Shown here piece after piece: positions 1 to 11,259 of a DNA stretch of 64,000 bases; positions within the stretch are counted from its first letter, which is position 1, and every line of letters starts with the position of its first letter. The stretch is from Pictodentalium vernedei (lineage: Eukaryota > Mollusca > Scaphopoda > Dentaliida > Dentaliidae). Under the pieces are notes generated by a model. It was not told where the DNA came from and ran no database searches. It saw only the letters and a program-made list of their open reading frames with translations. Where the stretch lies: positions 26,846,985-26,910,984 of the forward strand of contig CM062294.1 in NCBI GenBank assembly GCA_031216915.1, given 5' to 3'. The position numbers were made by a program, and so were the translations under genes.

Positions 1-256
1 GAACAGATTTTCATTTTCCGCATGGTTTATGGGGATTTCATAGAACAGGCGTGTAATAAATTAAATTCCTAATAGTGCTTGTTTACAGGTAGACTTTGTA
101 ACCTTTCGAGACTAAGACACTCAACGGTTATTCATTTCATGTACATATGAATTTCGTGGCACGCCTTTTACATCTTAACTAAACATAAATAACAAAACCG
201 AACGTGCAATCTCATCAACGCGAGATCTCGCGTTAGTTGTTACCGTCTATTGTGGC
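1..256. other. Unassigned AT-rich sequence
   Basis: I see no coding region or repeat match in this stretch. Its last 8 bases (ATTGTGGC, 249-256) are the left target-site duplication of the adjacent hAT-type element. Confidence 0.5.
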
Positions 257-691
257 CAGGCGCGTAGCCAGGATATCAAAATTAGGGGGCAAGAGTAATA
301 TCTAGGGAGGGGGGGGGGGCTAGTTCAGCGATCTGAACGTAGCGGCTACCCCCTACGAAGGGGGTAGCCGCTACATTCAGATCGCTGAACTACTAGGGGC
401 ATACAGAATAGGATGCGCAGCATCATCCGAGCCCCGTAGCGGCGAGATTGGGGTCAAGAAGAAAATGGGGACACACCTTTTCGCTAGGGGGGGGGGGGGC
501 TCCCCCGGGATAAAATTGAAATTCGAGACAAAAAGCGCAATTTCCTTGACTCGGAGTCCGTTTGTGTCCATAATTTACACGTTGTGAAAGACATCAATAA
601 TTAGGCCACATCACCTGGGGGATGACTAAAATTGGGGGGGGGGGGGGGGGATATGCCCCTCTCATCCCCACTCCCCACGGCTACGCCACTG
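257..691. mobile_element. hAT-type MITE, G-rich, with 8-bp target duplication
   Basis: The 435-bp element starts CAGGCGCGTAGCC and ends GGCTACGCCACTG, which are imperfect terminal inverted repeats. It is flanked by identical 8-bp repeats ATTGTGGC (249-256 and 692-699). CAG-type ends and an 8-bp duplication are hallmarks of hAT elements. It carries three poly(G) tracts and an internal perfect palindrome, and has no transposase coding capacity, so it would need a hAT transposase from elsewhere. The short ORFs on the minus strand here are artefacts of the repeat. Confidence 0.8.
324..391. repeat. Near-perfect hairpin inside the hAT-type MITE
   Basis: The arms TTCAGCGATCTGAA...GTAGCGGCTACCCCC are repeated in inverted order across a short loop (TACGAA). 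There is only one mismatch, so as single strand it would fold into a stem of about 30 bp. Confidence 0.85.
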
Positions 692-699
692 ATTGTGGC

Positions 700-1511
700 A
701 AATATCTGGCAAATATCTGAAAAGTAAACACTAACGTAGTAACAACAGAGAATTGAGAAAGGCATCATAATAACCTCTTTTCCCTTTTGGTTACCACCAT
801 GTAATATAACGTAACCTGTTAACGGGTTAAGATGTAAGCCCTTTATATCAATATATGTACATTGATTATTGCCTCTTCTCACAACGTAAACTAATGTAAA
901 AATAGACTGGAATATCGCATGCAGTACTTTATACATGTATCAATACGCTATGTTCGAATGTCACGTGATCAATTGGTATTTATGAGGTAGATCACAATAT
1001 CGATTTTTTTTTTTGGAAAATGGGGTCAATTGTGGTATGAAGATTCTCTGACACAACAGTGACCTTTCGCACAATGAACGACCACTGGTGGGATTTATGA
1101 AACGTCAGTGGAATTTGTTGTCTTCCTGTCAACTGTTGTTTTCCCTTATCCGTAGCTACGAATACGATTTCTCGTTAAAACACGCAGGTATTGTTTTATT
1201 GCAAAACGTTTGAGAGCGTTTCTCCGCCACTTAATGTGGGGATTCACTCTAAGGTTATGTTCTTAAACTGTAATTGTCATGTGACCTAAATTTCCAATTC
1301 TTACTTGCAATCAAATCATTCGTCGCCGCGCACACGACAACATTGCGAAACACAAACGGACTCGTCGTCATCAATTCTGCGAAAAAGGTTTTTTCACCGG
1401 CCTACGAATTTACAACTGCTATTTACCATTCGTCATTTCTATCAGCCGAATTCATTATGCGAAAGGTGTTGATTAAAACAAGCAAAAATAACGTCTACAA
1501 GAAAAACGTAG
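700..1511. other. Unassigned sequence, no gene recognised
   Basis: Only short incidental ORFs occur on either strand. None has a recognisable domain. The last part adjoins the target duplication of the next SINE (1512-1526). Confidence 0.4.
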
Positions 1512-1526
1512 ACGATAACCACATTA

Positions 1527-1874
1527 TTTATATTTATTTATTAATGTTTAAGGTCACATATTTATGCACAAGGGCTAATCGTGACAGTTTTACGGGTGGG
1601 GGAAGCCGGAGTACCCGGAGAGAACCACCGAGCAACGACGAGCAGCTGCCAGCGCCCCAACATCATAACTCCGCACTGCAGCACAGGCAGGGTTAGATTG
1701 GTTGAAGACATGCGTACCATCGACGTGCAGTACGCCTTAGTACACGGCGTCATCATGCCCCCACATGGGCAATGTGGGTGAAGTGTCTTGCCCAAGGTCA
1801 CAACGCGGTTGCCGCAGGTGGGATTCGAACCGAGGACCTCTCGGCTTGCAGCCTGCACCTCTACCTACTGAGCC
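1527..1874 (-). mobile_element. tRNA-headed SINE, full length, with 15-bp target duplication
   Basis: Read on the minus strand, the head has a tRNA-like A box (TGGCTCAGTAGG) and B box (GGTTCGAATCC). A body follows with TTGGGCAAGACACTT, GCGTACTGCACGTCGATGG and CTCCGGGTACTCCGGCTTCC, and then a tail of TTAAACAT plus AATAAATA repeats. It is flanked by perfect 15-bp duplications ACGATAACCACATTA (1512-1526, 1875-1889), so it inserted by target-primed reverse transcription using a LINE enzyme not seen in this window. Head, body and tail are all present. This is the reference copy for the family here. Confidence 0.92.
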
Positions 1875-1933
1875 ACGATAACCACATTAAAAACGTTCGC
1901 AGCTGAAATCGTCCTCGCCGTTATCTTTATTAA

Positions 1934-2160
1934 CCCTTTGAATCCTGGTGGTATCTTCCATATCAGTTCAATGACAGCAATTAGAAGAGTCCATATTCAT
2001 TATTTGGGGGTAGACCAATTAATATTTTCATCATGCAGCCTCAGGCTGCACGTTGAAAATATTGATTGTTTCTTCCCCATACATTCACTTAGCAGCTATC
2101 CAACTTAATGAAAGTATGATGTTCCTGAGCCGGAGAAGCGGCATCCTCGGGTTCAAAGAG
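1934..2160 (+). mobile_element. TTAA-flanked palindromic MITE, family B
   Basis: The element is bounded by TTAA on both sides (1930-1933, 2161-2164), with ends CCCTTTGAATCC and GGTTCAAAGAG. A central imperfect palindrome is built on GTAGACCAAT...GTGCAGCC...GGCTGCAC. TTAA target duplications and C-rich first bases are typical of piggyBac-type elements. There is no coding capacity. At least eight more copies or fragments of this family lie in the window. Confidence 0.82.
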
Positions 2161-2166
2161 TTAAGG

Positions 2167-2612
2167 GCAGTAGTATGTCATGTACCTTTGAGGGGTTAGT
2201 TGGGGGACCCCGGAAGTGACGTCATGTCACGTGACCTAGTGGCGCCATGTTGTGTTGTCATGGTAACCCGCGTAAGCGGCCATGTTGTGACGTCATCTCC
2301 ATAGTGATACGTGTTGTTAGTGCGCATGCGCAGCGCGTGTTGTTAGGGTGATACGAGCTTCCGTCGTCCATTTTGTATACTGGAAGCCGCCATCTTGGTT
2401 TCTATGGTAGCACCTGATTGCTATGTTACCTAAGGCCAACAATAGGACAGGGGTATGTTTTAGGGGTATGTTCGATTGAATCGGAGTAAATCTGATTACC
2501 ACAAACAACCCGACAATCCCTCCAAATCACCAAAATCCACCCGAAATCACCGAAATTGACTTTATTTCCCCATTTTATCGGCTTAGCACGTAGTGCTATA
2601 GTACTTAGGGGT
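2167..2612. mobile_element. Solo arm of the long-TIR element found at 54.7-57.0 kb
   Basis: This stretch aligns along its length with the reverse complement of about 56516-56978. Shared motifs include GTGACGTCATGT, GGCGCCATGTTGTGTTGT, TGGTTTCTATGGTAGCAC and CCCATTTTATCGGCTTAGCA. It carries the terminal repeat and subterminal sequence but not the tandem-repeat interior or the opposite end, so it is a truncated copy or a solo arm. It is immediately followed by the TA-flanked element at 2620. Confidence 0.75.
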
Positions 2613-2619
2613 ACTACTA

Positions 2620-3576
2620 AGGGCCTATATAAGTAATGGAATTTTGTTTATTTTGAAATTCTCACCTCTCATATTCCTTAAATTCAGATTAAATATACAC
2701 AAATTATACATCAAAATGAAGGTTGGGATGTATAGAACACGAACACACATATGTAATCAACTCATAGAGTCGACTGTAGGCACCACTGGTTCCCGGAAGT
2801 CTGCTACCGTATTCGCACCAGAACTGATAATAAAATACTATTTCATCAGAACAACTTGTGGCCAAATGTGCTGCATATATCCAAGAACAAAGCTAGGCAT
2901 TCAAAACACTTTCGAATACAGCGATAGGACTGCATTTTGGAAAAGGACAACACTGTCTGAATTTTTTATTGATGATGGTTTCCATGCTCGACAGACACAA
3001 ATCACTCGTTACCACGAGTTTCCATCGAAAAACAAAATCGTAATTCTAAGAAATTTCAACGGGTATCATGATACCTTGCATTGAATATGGCAACTGTGCA
3101 ATCTCAATCTAATAACACTATACTGTATGAAGGCGATCTTTTTCATTATTTGATTTTAGACGGCGTTGTTTTACATGCTTTTTCTGTCCGATGACGTCGA
3201 CCGGAAATCGAAAGTATACTCATACGTAAACAAAAGCAAAGGCTTTGGAATTTTCCCCCAATGCAGCTCTGTCGCCGTGTTTTGAAGAATTTTTATCCCG
3301 TAGCTTTGTTCTTGGATATGTAAAGCACATTTGACCACAAGTTGTTTTCGTGAAATATTATTAAATTATCAGTTCTGGTGCGAATACGGCAGCAGACTTC
3401 CAGGAATCAGTGGTGCCTACAGACGACACTATGAGTTGAGTACACATGTGTTTCGTGTTCTATACATCCCAACCGTCATTTTGATGTACATTTTGTGTAT
3501 ATTTAATTTGAATTGAAGGGATATCAGAGGTGAGAATTTTCAAAATAAACAAAATTTCATTACTTATATAGACCCT
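2620..3576. mobile_element. 957-bp non-autonomous element with about 310-bp terminal inverted repeats
   Basis: The ends AGGGCCTATATAAGTAATG and CATTACTTATATAGACCCT are inverted repeats flanked by TA (2618-2619, 3577-3578). Homology between the arms continues inward to about 2915 and from about 3275; for example CTGGTGCGAATACGGCAGCA near 3376 pairs with the reverse of the region near 2805. The TA duplication suggests a Tc1/mariner-type enzyme, but the very long arms are unusual for one. The longest ORF spans TIR sequence and has no recognisable domain. Confidence 0.75.
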
Positions 3577-3696
3577 TAACGTTGGCGATGATTTCAGCTA
3601 CAAGTTATTTAAGAAAACATCTGTAATTAAGACTCTTTTGAGAACCGCGATAAATCACCAGCCCGTTATTGTTGTAAAAACCTGGAACTTAATTAA

Positions 3697-3934
3697 CCCC
3701 CTGCACTCTGATGACGAAACGCCTGATTTGTCATCCATGGTTATCCCCCCTGTGTTGTCAGAAATTCAGCAATTTAGATTTTGGTTGACAGAGCTCCAAT
3801 TGAGCTCTGTCAACCAAAATCTAAATTGCTGAATTTCTGACAACACAGGGGGGATAACCATGGATGACAGGGAGGTGTGGAGGGGCTTAGAGTGGGGGAG
3901 GTGTCGAGTATTCTCGACATCAGAGTGCAGGGGG
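3697..3934. mobile_element. TTAA-flanked palindromic MITE, family C (piggyBac-type), copy 1
   Basis: The 238-bp element starts CCCCCTGCACTCTGATG and ends with its inverse. It is flanked by TTAA (3693-3696, 3935-3938). Most of it is one palindrome centred on GAGCTCCAATTGAGCTC. A copy of the same 238-bp length with very few differences lies at 11260-11497, implying recent mobility. The CCC start and TTAA duplication match piggyBac-type elements. Confidence 0.85.
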
Positions 3935-4189
3935 TTAAGCTCCCCTGAAACGTTTCGTGACAGTGAAGTTGCTGTTACTGATTATTATGATTTAATTATT
4001 ACTATGTCTTGCTGTGCATTTCATCTAATGAAACATGATGTCTCTGGTTGATAGCGTACCCCAAATACATCCTCTCGTCCACGTGAAGCATGCTTCCCAC
4101 GAATGTCACAAAAAAACACTACCATCCACATACAATATCTGGGTGTAAAACAAGAAAACTTGTCACTTCTTTAATCAATAAATGTTGAC

Positions 4190-5095
4190 ATGGCAAGGAG
4201 GAGATTTTCAGAGACACTAAGATGGCAAATCGTTGGCATGCATCCAACATGCATGTCATTCAAAGCTATTGGAAGGCAACTTGGCTATAGTCATTCCGTC
4301 ATCCGCAGACTTGTCCGAACACATCAACGAACCAACGAAGTTAAGGACCGACCAAGGCCTGGGCAACCCCAAAAGACCTCTCCTCGGGAAGATCGGAGTC
4401 TGGCACGCCTTGTTATGCGTGAAACCTTTGCTTCAAGTTGGGTTTTGAAACGCCTTTGTCTACACAACAGGCGTTTGTGCAACAGAGCTGTCCGAAAATT
4501 CTAAACACTGGGTATGTGGCCAAGAAGGGACATCAAGCGTTCAGCTCTGTCCGATCAGCATCAAAGACGACGTTTGGAGTGGTGTTTGGCACAACATTGC
4601 AATCTTAGGACGTGGAGGAGAATCAAATGTTCAGACGAGAGTAGGTTCCTGCTTCACAGATGGTTGCAAGGGAGTGTGGAGGCATGGAATACTGCTTCCG
4701 TGTCCAGGAATATTAGACCCACTGTTCCTTATGGTGAAGGAATAGTAATGATCTGGGGGATACCTCTCTCATGGCTGTAAACTTGATATGGTGACTGTAC
4801 CTGGGAATTCATGGGCGACAATGGAAGACCACATCGTTCCATGCTGTGAGATCATTCCTTCAGAGCAACGTTATTATAACACTACCTTGACCTGCAATGA
4901 GCTCCTATTTGAATCCCTTAGAACACACCTGGGGCTTTGTTGGACGTCGTGTGAAAGCAATGGATCAACGTGAACAGAATTTGGCGATTTGGATGCTGCA
5001 TTGCATGAGGAGTGACAGAAGTTCCCTCTGGACCTTATCAGATACTCTCGCTACTAACGCCAGACACTGCTATTGTGTTCAGGACATCACAAGTT
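4190..5095 (+). pseudogene. Decayed Tc1-type (DD34E) transposase
   Basis: A Tc1/mariner transposase would excise and reinsert a TA-flanked element. The start MARRRFSETLRWQIVG and the segment GYSHSVIRRL resemble the N-terminal paired helix-turn-helix DNA-binding region, followed by a GRPR-like RPGQP. The catalytic domain shows SDES (first Asp, near 4637), GDNGRPHR (second Asp, near 4811) and LNPLEHTW (Glu, near 4920). Exactly 34 residues separate the last two acidic residues, giving the DD34E signature. The reading frame is broken: a stop at 4502, a shift near 4510-4530, a shift near 4770, a deletion of roughly 25 codons after VPGN, an in-frame TGA just before PAMSSYLNP, and later stops. It cannot make an active enzyme. 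I did not find convincing terminal inverted repeats. Confidence 0.9.
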
Positions 5096-5099
5096 ACAT

Positions 5100-5822
5100 T
5101 TTTTGTCAGTAATTTCCGGCATTGTTTCATCATGGAACTTTACAGCACCATACTTGTCGAGAGAACAATTTTCCAACAAAAACATTAGTGACAGATATGT
5201 GTACTTAGGGCCTTTAAAATACTGCATATTTTCATCTTTGTGTTGTCCATTTTTCAATAGACCATTCTTTGAGCAAACAATCACTTTGGGCCATCTGAAA
5301 GATAGCATGAAAGTAATAACAGTTTCTATTAACACCACTGCGAAAAAAACAGGAGATGCTTCATTAAGTTCCGCGAATTTGGCATTTTTTCCACTTTTGG
5401 GGTGTTTTTGTCATTGGTCGCAAAATGTTCCAAGCGAAGATCGGTGATTTTTCTAGCGTATTTATTATGATAATCTGTTGCATTGCAGAGATGAAAGAAC
5501 TATATGTAAAAACAAGCTTGTACCTTATTATCCAGAATATTAACATGTCAGTTGGTGTCTTGTTTGTTGTGGAATAATGATTAATGAACGTCTATCCGAA
5601 TAATACTTTCATTTTCTTACATTACATAGCAGTAATCTCAGTGTTAAATAATATATCTCACAAAACCCACTTCACTTAATTATATATAGCTCATTAATTA
5701 TATATAGCTTATATAATATATATATAACATAAATGTACACAATAACTCCAAAAATTCAGTAACTGTCAATTCTCAAATATAGGTCTGGGGTAGGGTTGGA
5801 AATGTGAACTGATACACTGGCT
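5100..5822. other. Unassigned sequence 3' of the transposase relic
   Basis: Short overlapping ORFs on both strands show no recognisable domain. An AT-rich tract of TATATAGCTTATATA-like sequence lies near 5690-5730. No gene is supported. Confidence 0.4.
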
Positions 5823-5823
5823 A

Positions 5824-6136
5824 CAGTTAAAACTAGAAGTCCTGTCATGAAATGCGCACAAATAGCACGTCGATTTGCGCGTTAATCTACGCGTTAGGGC
5901 CACAGTAAGGCTATCAAAATCTGTGCATATGGCCTGTGCACAGGCAATGTTTCAGCCAATGGACCTCCGGGTAAGCCGGAGGTCCATTGGCAGAAACATT
6001 GCTGTGCTTGCTGTGAGTAACCAGGAGAACCTGCCATGCGTTGGATGCCATTCGATGTGGCGATTGCGCCCAATTTCTACGAGCAATTAAGCCTAGATAA
6101 GCGCACATTTCATGACAGGACTTCTAGTTTTAACTG
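5824..6136. mobile_element. TA-flanked MITE with CAGTTAAAACTAG ends
   Basis: Terminal inverted repeats of about 35 bp (CAGTTAAAACTAGAAGTCCT outermost, extending through TCATGAAATG) are flanked by TA (5822-5823, 6137-6138). The centre holds a second hairpin (about 5947-6001) with CAATGGACCTCCGG arms. CAGT-type ends with TA duplication fit Tc1/mariner-mobilised MITEs. A degenerate piece of the same central motif occurs near 33547-33601. Confidence 0.85.
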
Positions 6137-6164
6137 TAAGTTGTTAATTACAATCTTGTTGGGG

Positions 6165-6490
6165 TTGCCGTTAGCCTAGTTGGAATAGCGGCAGAGAGTT
6201 GGGATCGACTCCCATCAGGGCCGACTTCAGAAAAACTTTACCGTTTTCATTTCATTGGCGCGGACCCAGAACTATGCCCATTGAAATTCCTGCAATATAA
6301 AATTAAATTCAAGCAGATGCATCTACACAGATCTTCCATTAATTGAGATTCTCGTGATTAACTTTTATCTCAGTTTGTGAGTATGTACATTGGTAGATTA
6401 TTCATAGATAGGCCTAGGATTTCGTAAACCGATGTTCGAACCCCGTGGAGTCTGGCTTCAGAATGCTTCCGATTTTACAGGTCAGTTTCG
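6165..6490 (+). repeat. Two degenerate tRNA-like (SINE-head) segments
   Basis: At about 6172-6225 an A-box-like TTAGCCTAGTTGG precedes a B-box-like GGGATCGACTCCC. At about 6425-6460 a second B-box-like TGTTCGAACCCCG occurs. Both are followed by a related GGCTTCAGAA or CGACTTCAGAA segment, suggesting two related, decayed SINE units unlike the main family. Neither can fold as a full tRNA. Confidence 0.35.
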
Positions 6491-7454
6491 GAAATGCCAC
6501 ACTCCAGGTGGATAATGGTTTGATATGAGCAACACAAATTAAATTTGGGGCAAAAACATCCTCACTGATCCCCAATTAAATGAAATGCCTGTATTAAAAT
6601 GAGACCACAGAGCAAAACAGTAAAATCAGTTTCAACACGGAAAGCTCAATTAATGATGTATGTGCTATTGTCGAAAGTGCGTCTGGTAATTTGGAAGTAT
6701 ATATAAATTTATTACCATTTTAAAATTTTACAAGCTTCATGATTGGTCAGTAACCAATACACCCAGTACGGTACATATAATTCCAATGAGGTGCACGAGG
6801 TTCAGTGGAGTGTGTAAGAATATCACGTTATATCGGAAAGGGGGTTACATACATTCTACGGTACACTTCGCCGATTTTCCCTTCACCCATCGCTTCAAAT
6901 ATTTTCATCGGTAATAATAAACATTTAGACTCACAAACAAATTGAAACCAATATTGTTAATGAGAATATTCCGAAAACTTCAAATGAAACGTGTACATAA
7001 CCCTAATGTCCGATTATACTGTCGAGAATAGTGATTCTGTTTAAGTGTTTCTACAGTTCATGTGTGGTTTCGAGAAACATACAACATATTTCTTTATATG
7101 AATTGTCTCTTCAGTGAAACTTTTTAAAGCAATTATACAAGTTTGAATGTAGTGTCCGCGATTCCCTAAGACCCACAATGCACCACTGTATCGAATAAAA
7201 CACTTATAAAGTCGATTTGTGTCCCACAATAATAATGACGTATCATTTCCCAATGAATTGAAGTCTCCCAAATGTTTGAGTTCAATCGAAGGGAAATAAC
7301 TCCATAACGTTCTTTTTCAATAATAAAGAACGATATGTTTCTTTCAGTTTCTCAGACTGATACTTTTATCGAGGTTTTCGTCTCAGGATACTGTTTGAGG
7401 ATTAAATAATTAAACAAACCTCGACACACCGAATGAGCATAAATTCATCACGCG
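6491..7454. other. Unassigned AT-rich sequence
   Basis: No supported gene and no repeat match within the window. The minus-strand ORF near 7041-7271 has no recognisable feature. Confidence 0.4.
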
Positions 7455-7578
7455 GTGTTTCAGCATGGTGTACGGGACTGTACTTCCGTTCTGAGATTCG
7501 AATTTCCTTCGGCTTACAGCCTCAGGAAATACGGATCTCAGAAGGATAGTACGGCCCCGTACACCCTGCTGAAACAAC
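7455..7578. repeat. Imperfect palindrome (MITE-like)
   Basis: The outer arms GTTTCAGCATGGTGTACGGG and CCCCGTACACCCTGCTGAAAC are inverted. The inner arms with CTGAGATTCG and CGGATCTCAG continue towards a TTCGGC-containing centre. No clear target duplication was found. Confidence 0.7.
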
Positions 7579-8777
7579 GTGTAACTAATAATATTTCTCT
7601 TGCAATGAGTATGTATTGAGTCCGCACGTCGTGAATCTGGGACCCCTGCCGTTTCCAAGCACGTGCTTGATTACAATTTGTTTAAGTTACCATCTACAGA
7701 ACATTACAAGCTTTCGAAAAGTGTTTGCAAGAGATCTTTTCTTTTCTATATATGAAAGGTAAAACACTTCTTAAAAGTAGAATTATGAAATTATTTCACC
7801 ATGAAATACGTCTGTGGAAAAGTGTAGGGGGGCACGTGTCATCTGTGCCACCCTCCCGTATGGCTCAGCTGTCTCAGTCACGACAATCCTATAGAATGAT
7901 AGACATAACAAACAAAGTCAAGAATGTGCCCTTGGTATCGCATCATAGTGCCATTCTCATTTACTTCTCCAGATCCTGGGACGTTAATAACCTATGTACA
8001 AAAATAAGCCATGGGTTGCCGCTGATCATTACTTTGATGGTTTACTGGCCACCGACTATATTACCTACACCCGGTGAGATGTTCTTTGTAACACTTAAAA
8101 TGTGGTTTGCGATACAAGTCTTCAAAACCGAATACAAACATCCAGTCGTCACAGTAGTAATGCACGTCACGATTTTCTTTAAGACCTAGTATTCTTACCA
8201 ATTTAAACGTTGTGTTAATTAAGGCAGCAAACAACGAGGGCGAAGTGTGGGGAATGGAAGCAACGACGGTGAGTTGGTGTTTCCCCCGTATTTCACGTGC
8301 GCCGAAGAGCCTCCAACAAGGGTAGTTCATTTCCGTGCCTCGTACTCTATCCCAGTTGTATTCTGTATTTGTACCACGGTTTAATCCTTTGATACTTTTG
8401 AACGTGTTATTACGCACGAAATCTTTTGTTTAATTTAACCTTTGATACTTTTATAAGTGTCATTACGTACGAAATCAAACAGCACGTTGAAACTTTGTGG
8501 TCATTTGTTTTGTTATTATTTTTGGATTTTTTAAAGTATTAATCTCAAATTCCTATTTTCTCCCGAATATTGCTCAGTGATAACCGTTCCGCCAAATGTT
8601 ATCGCAGCTTAAAATACTAGCATAATCCGGCTGTCAAGACTTCTGAGCAGGTTGAGTGCTAGAAGCCACTGTCATGGCTTTCAAAACATGAGGATATGAG
8701 AGCAAAAGCCAACACTTTCCTTGCTTATATTTCATATTCAGTCAAACACAATGATAGTTTGCCTATATAAATGTGTT
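7579..8777. other. Unassigned sequence with incidental ORFs
   Basis: A 154-codon plus-strand ORF (7725-8189) and a 118-codon minus-strand ORF (8061-8417) overlap each other. Neither contains a motif I can place in a family, and base composition does not change across them. I treat both as unsupported. Confidence 0.35.
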
Positions 8778-8831
8778 TATTACAAATTATTGGAGAGTGC
8801 TTGTGCGCACTCTCCAATAATTTGTAATAAA
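8778..8831. repeat. Perfect-stem hairpin
   Basis: The arms TTATTACAAATTATTGGAG and CTCCAATAATTTGTAATAA surround AGTGCTTGTGCGCACT. A palindrome with a similar AGTGC...GCACT centre lies at about 60095-60165. Confidence 0.85.
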
Positions 8832-10057
8832 ACGAGTTTTGGATAAGAAATTCAGACCACCAAAAAATAATCTAGCCCTCAACCAGATAATCACTTATGT
8901 GAAAAATATCTTGTTATTTGTATTTTCCGACGTTTGACGTCGCATAGTGAAAAGCGTTGAAGAAACTGAATTTCCAGTGACGTTTGAACGTCAGGATAAT
9001 TAAAGTCTCAAAGATTAAACTTGACTTAAGTGGATGAGTCATATTTTTAAAGAAAATATCACCGCGGGTGGTCTTTTTATATTCTTGCTTGACACTTTTT
9101 GTGTTGAAGCATTTCATTCACGTCGTTAAAACCCAACAAATAAATAAATTACAGCGTTTTGAGTCATTACTAACAGAAAAAAACAAGTGGAAAGATTGGA
9201 AAGTTGATACGGTTCATCACGTTTCCGTGCTCTGTGAACGACATGGCGTGTGGTGAAGTGTAAGAGCCTCGCGTTACCAAATGTCATCAATAGGCGGAGT
9301 TAGCGAATTGATTGACAAGGCACCATCTAAACGCTTTGAGTCTTGGCGTTTTTCGCTGACGTTCCAGCAACCCAGATGCACGGAGATCAGTGGCTGTATC
9401 GCATTACTATCGCAGAAAAGTGGCCGTTTCTCGATAAGATCGCATTCCGTTCGCAACACAATTACACCATTGTTTCGAGATTTCATAAAAAATTTTGCGA
9501 AACCAAGAAAGCTTGAATATTGCGAAACCAAGACTGGATTAAGAAAAACTAACGAAAAGAACATCTCAGTTTCAATCTTCTTTCATTTCATTTTCGACAA
9601 ATAAGATGCATTGAGTTGTTTGAAGGAAACTGGGCAGAAACTTTCCACCAGATTGCGATCCTAATTCTGTGTCCATGTATATAATTATAGTGCTGTATCT
9701 AGCCATAGTCCAAGACAAGACACACGGGACAATTCTTGTCGGTATTTCTTTTCTGCACATTTCTAATAGCTGAGAAGGCAGCGTTAGTTGATATGCACGT
9801 CTTAAAGCTCTATTAATTGTGCCATAAATCATAGATTACCACCGCTTCAAAGTCAAATACTGCAAAAACTACTGTATGAAGACTATCACACATGACAGAT
9901 ATAAAAATTCAATAAATTGTTTGAAAATCCAGATTTCTGCTTTTCCAAAATTCTCCCTGACCATACAACGTTATTTAAAGATTATTCTACCGCACATTTT
10001 ACTGATATTTTACTGCAAGGTATTTTGTAATTATTCAGACACTGGTTTTAAATTATA
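8832..10057. other. Unassigned sequence
   Basis: ORFs occur on opposite strands over the same bases (9274-9564 minus, 9281-9604 plus), which is expected by chance rather than from a gene. No repeat family recognised. Confidence 0.35.
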
Positions 10058-10069
10058 TTATTTCTAGAT

Positions 10070-10507
10070 TTATTATTTATTATTCATTTATTTATTGGTA
10101 TTTAAGGACATATACTTATGCGCAATGGCTAATCATGACCGTGACACTTTTACGGGTGGAGGAAGCCGGAGTACCCGGAAAGAACCACCAAGAACCACCA
10201 AACAACGACGAGCAGCTGCCAGCTCCCCAACATCGTAACTCCGCTCAGCAGCACATGCAGGGTTAGATTGGTTGAAGACGTGCGCACCATTGACATGCAG
10301 TACGCTTTAGTGTGCGGCATCATCGTGCCGCCCCCCCCCCCCCCCCCCCGTGTAGACAATCGGGGTTAAGTGCCTTGCCCAAGGGCACAACGCGGGAGTC
10401 CGAATTGATCGTTTAGACGGTCACCCATCCAGTGATTAACCGGACTCGATGTTGCTTAACTTCGATGATCTGACGAGAACCTGTTACCGCAACGCCGCCG
10501 CTCCCCC
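10070..10507 (-). mobile_element. 5S rRNA-headed SINE, full length, with 12-bp target duplication
   Basis: On the minus strand the head (about 10425-10490) reads AACAGGTTCTCGTCAGATCA, then GAAGTTAAGCAACATCGAG, then GGATGGGTGACCG. This is the internal-promoter region of 5S rRNA. The rest is the same body and tail as in the tRNA-headed SINEs (GGGTACTCCGGCTTCC, AATAAATAAA). Flanking duplications are TTATTTCTAGAT (10058-10069, 10508-10519). A poly(C) tract of about 22 bases at 10330-10351 sits where other copies have CCCCATTG. Mobilisation would need a LINE reverse transcriptase in trans. Confidence 0.92.
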
Positions 10508-10519
10508 TTATTTCTAGAT

Positions 10520-10988
10520 AGAAATCGAAATCAAAACTAATCACCGAAATTTTTTGCAACCAAAACGCTGACCGAAAATTTTCACACAATTCAACACGAT
10601 GCGGCCCATCATGTACAGTGCGAATACGTAAGTTTTGAATACCTTTTTAGGTTTTTGGGTAAGCTGTGCTAGAACACACCTACACAAATTCTTAAAATGC
10701 TGCGAGTTTTTACCTCGATTTTCTAATCTATTTAATGAGATTTTCTGATATTGAGAGTTTGAGCAACAGTGGAGGAGGGTGTGCTATTTGGTTATGGAGC
10801 ATGACGAATGTTTAAAATATTTTTGTTACAGCCCATAGACGAATGTGGCAAACGGGAATCAGACTGATTTAAGATTAAAGGTACTTTGTACGTAAATAAT
10901 TCTCTCACATAAGGCCGTTGTTAATAAATTCTTTGTTTTACGTCCATCCCTTGTTCTGAAAGGCAGATGCGAAAGGCTCTAACTACAA
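10520..10988. other. Unassigned sequence
   Basis: No gene or repeat family recognised between the 5S-headed SINE and the following MITE. Confidence 0.4.
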
Positions 10989-10990
10989 TA

Positions 10991-11249
10991 CAGTCGCCTT
11001 GGACTGGTTGTAATCCACGCGTGGACTGTGATGTTAGAGCATGCGTTCACCTGGTAATAGCAATCATCACCAGCAAAATTTTAATTAATGAAGCACCGAG
11101 TTGTACCGGGGCGGGTTGTACCCGGTGCTTCATTACTTAAACTTTTGATGATTATTCCTAAAATTAGTGTTTGGAATCTGATATTACTGCGTACGTTGGA
11201 ATATTACCCACCCGTGGCCAGTGATCAGTTCACGGGGACCACACTTTAT
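10991..11249. mobile_element. TA-flanked MITE, CAGT(AAG)GTCGCC family, copy 1
   Basis: The left end CAGTCGCCTTGGACTGGT follows TA (10989-10990). The centre is a palindrome with AATTAATGAAGCACCG arms. The right side repeats CCCACCCGTGGCCAGTGATC before a diverged terminus. The better preserved copy at 34164-34409 shows the family's TA target duplication and CAGTAAG ends. Confidence 0.75.
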
Positions 11250-11259
11250 AGTCTATTAA

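Noticed and set aside
2644-3084. 146-codon ORF within the TA-flanked element
   Set aside because: It covers terminal inverted repeat sequence and shows no transposase motif.
7725-8417. Overlapping ORFs of 154 (plus) and 118 (minus) codons
   Set aside because: They overlap on opposite strands and neither shows a recognisable motif.
9274-9604. ORFs of 96 and 107 codons on opposite strands
   Set aside because: They cover the same bases, and no domain, signal or repeat supports either.
10425-10490. Functional 5S rRNA gene (also 47845-47925)
   Set aside because: Only the internal-promoter portion of 5S is present and it is fused to the SINE body.
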